Source of the DNA: Rhodobacteraceae bacterium UBA3069
GTDB taxonomy: Bacteria > Pseudomonadota > Alphaproteobacteria > Rhodobacterales > Rhodobacteraceae
Reading direction: 5' to 3'
Length of the DNA: 53,159 bases
NCBI GenBank assembly: GCA_002366795.1
Contig: DFBX01000122.1
Span: 1 to 53,159, forward strand
A model generated the notes under the pieces. It was not told where the DNA came from and made no database searches. It worked only from the letters and a program-made list of their open reading frames with translations. Made by a program: the position numbers and the translations under genes. Of the stretch, positions 52,255-53,159 are shown piece after piece (the first letter of the stretch is position 1; every line of letters begins with the position of its first letter).

Positions 52255-53159
52255 GTGCAAGCCTCAAAAAAGGATCGGGTAGACCAACTGGCCGATTGGC
52301 TGGCTGACACGTTTGTCGTGCCCGCTGGTCCGTCGCGTGGTGAGCCGCTGCACCTTCTGCCGTTCCAACTGGATTTCCTGCGCGACCATCTGGCCGACGA
52401 TCCAGCCGGGGGGCCGCTCTACCGCACGACCGTTCTCAGCACCCCGCGCAAGAATGGGAAAACCGCAACCGTTGCCGCCTTAATCCTCGGCTACATGTGC
52501 GAAGGTTCCCCGCTTTTCATTCCCGGCTTTCGCGGGGGTGCCACGGCCCCGAGTGTGGTTCACGCTCAGATTGTCGAAAATCAGGCTATCGACATTCTGG
52601 AAGCCTCGGTGGTGGACGCCGGGGTGACGTTTGTTCGCTCCCCGCTTCCCGGCGCGATGCACGGGCCGCGCGGGGGCAAGCTGCAATTCCTGTCCAGCAA
52701 CAGGACCGCCGGTCATGGCCTCGATATTGACCTCGGGATTGTGGACGAAACCGGCCTTCTGCCAAGCTCGAACGAAAGTCTGCAAAACGTCTTTGACGCA
52801 GTGGCCGCACGGGACGGACGGGTGATCCTGACCGGGACGCAAGGCGACAACCCGCATTATCGGGAAATCATCGAACGGCCAGACGCGCGAACCGCCGTGC
52901 ATATCTACGCCGCCGATCTGGATGACGATGTGTCAAACCCGGCGGTGTGGCAGAAGGCAAACCCCGGCCTCGGCACGATCAAGAGCGCGGCATTCATGCG
53001 GGACGCGTATGAGAAAGGCGATAAATCCGGCTCGCTGACTGAGTTTCGGGTGTGGCAGACAAATCAGCCTCTCAGCCCGTCCCGGCAACTGTTGATCGAA
53101 TACGGCCAGCTCCAACGCGCCTATGACGTGACCGCCAATGGGGCTTGTGTGAAGCCCTC
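52255..53159 (+). CDS. Phage terminase large subunit, N-terminal part, cut by the window edge
   Basis: A frame open from 52186 to the last base encodes the ATPase domain of a phage terminase large subunit, the motor that packages DNA into proheads. From the GTG at 52255 it reads VQASKKDRVDQLADWLADTF, LPFQLDFLRDHL, the Walker A-like STPRKNGKTATVAALILGYM near residue 64, Walker B LGIVDETGLLPSSNE near residue 168, and LTGTQGDNPHYREII near residue 203. About 301 codons are seen; the nuclease domain lies beyond the window. The start is uncertain: no clear ribosome site precedes the GTG. Upstream at 52151-52185 are two GC-rich stems. It suggests that a prophage or similar element continues to the right. 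Confidence 0.85.
   Translation, partial: MQASKKDRVDQLADWLADTFVVPAGPSRGEPLHLLPFQLDFLRDHLADDPAGGPLYRTTVLSTPRKNGKTATVAALILGYMCEGSPLFIPGFRGGATAPSVVHAQIVENQAIDILEASVVDAGVTFVRSPLPGAMHGPRGGKLQFLSSNRTAGHGLDIDLGIVDETGLLPSSNESLQNVFDAVAARDGRVILTGTQGDNPHYREIIERPDARTAVHIYAADLDDDVSNPAVWQKANPGLGTIKSAAFMRDAYEKGDKSGSLTEFRVWQTNQPLSPSRQLLIEYGQLQRAYDVTANGACVKP

Noticed and set aside
52241..52282. ATG start of the terminase at 52241
   Set aside because: That ATG is in another frame and reaches a stop after 13 codons.
51469..53159. One terminase gene interrupted by an IS
   Set aside because: The C-terminal part lies upstream of the N-terminal part on the same strand, so a simple insertion cannot explain it.

Overview
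The window looks like the chromosome of an alphaproteobacterium of the order Rhodobacterales (Rhodobacter/Roseobacter group). The evidence is high GC with GC-rich third codon positions, and several gene orders typical of that group: a dgt-argS-SPOR-nagZ-scpA-scpB block, an rpmF-plsX-fabH-ihfA-MerR-tRNA-Pro block, and an lptF-lptG-lptD-surA-pdxA-rsmA block. The short DksA without a zinc finger and a monomeric NADP isocitrate dehydrogenase fit as well. This assignment is inferred from gene content, not from a search.

Region by region: 0-3.6 kb carries a MoxR ATPase, dksA with a terminator, an FAD monooxygenase and xthA. 3.6-5.6 kb holds a two-gene cassette of unknown function: a 148-residue protein made of seven repeats ending in (F/Y)(T/I)SGL, then a 355-residue protein I do not recognise. 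5.6-15.6 kb runs from an A-type Fe-S carrier and dgt through a cation/proton antiporter, a frameshifted SDR-like gene, an ArgS-like protein lacking both class I signature motifs, a SPOR protein, nagZ, scpA, scpB and a small (NGQ)-repeat protein. 15.6-23.3 kb has a membrane diguanylate cyclase, a two-domain dCTP deaminase, tRNA-Pro(GGG) and the leftward lipid, ribosome and nucleoid genes.

23.3-34.6 kb carries bamE, olsB, an ABC-F ATPase, an orphan periplasmic iron-binding protein with an operator-like promoter, mazG, an M20 amidohydrolase plus agmatinase pair, a 26-bp tandem repeat over the agmatinase stop codon, and prfA-prmC and DUF4167 genes. 34.6-47.2 kb is mostly the leftward envelope operon lptF-lptG-lptD-surA-pdxA-rsmA, in which most junctions are 4-nt ATGA overlaps, then pepA-holC, an aspartic protease, MarC and a second ABC-F. 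47.3-51.1 kb has ndk, a broken TfoX-type gene, small ORFs and monomeric icd.

The core genome ends near 51.1 kb. The last 2 kb is mobile debris: the C-terminal piece of a phage terminase large subunit, a truncated IS3-type element on the opposite strand, and then the N-terminal 300 residues of a terminase that runs off the window. Most genes are housekeeping. The best candidates for something undescribed are the SGL-repeat cassette at 4.0-5.6 kb and the signature-less ArgS at the usual argS position.
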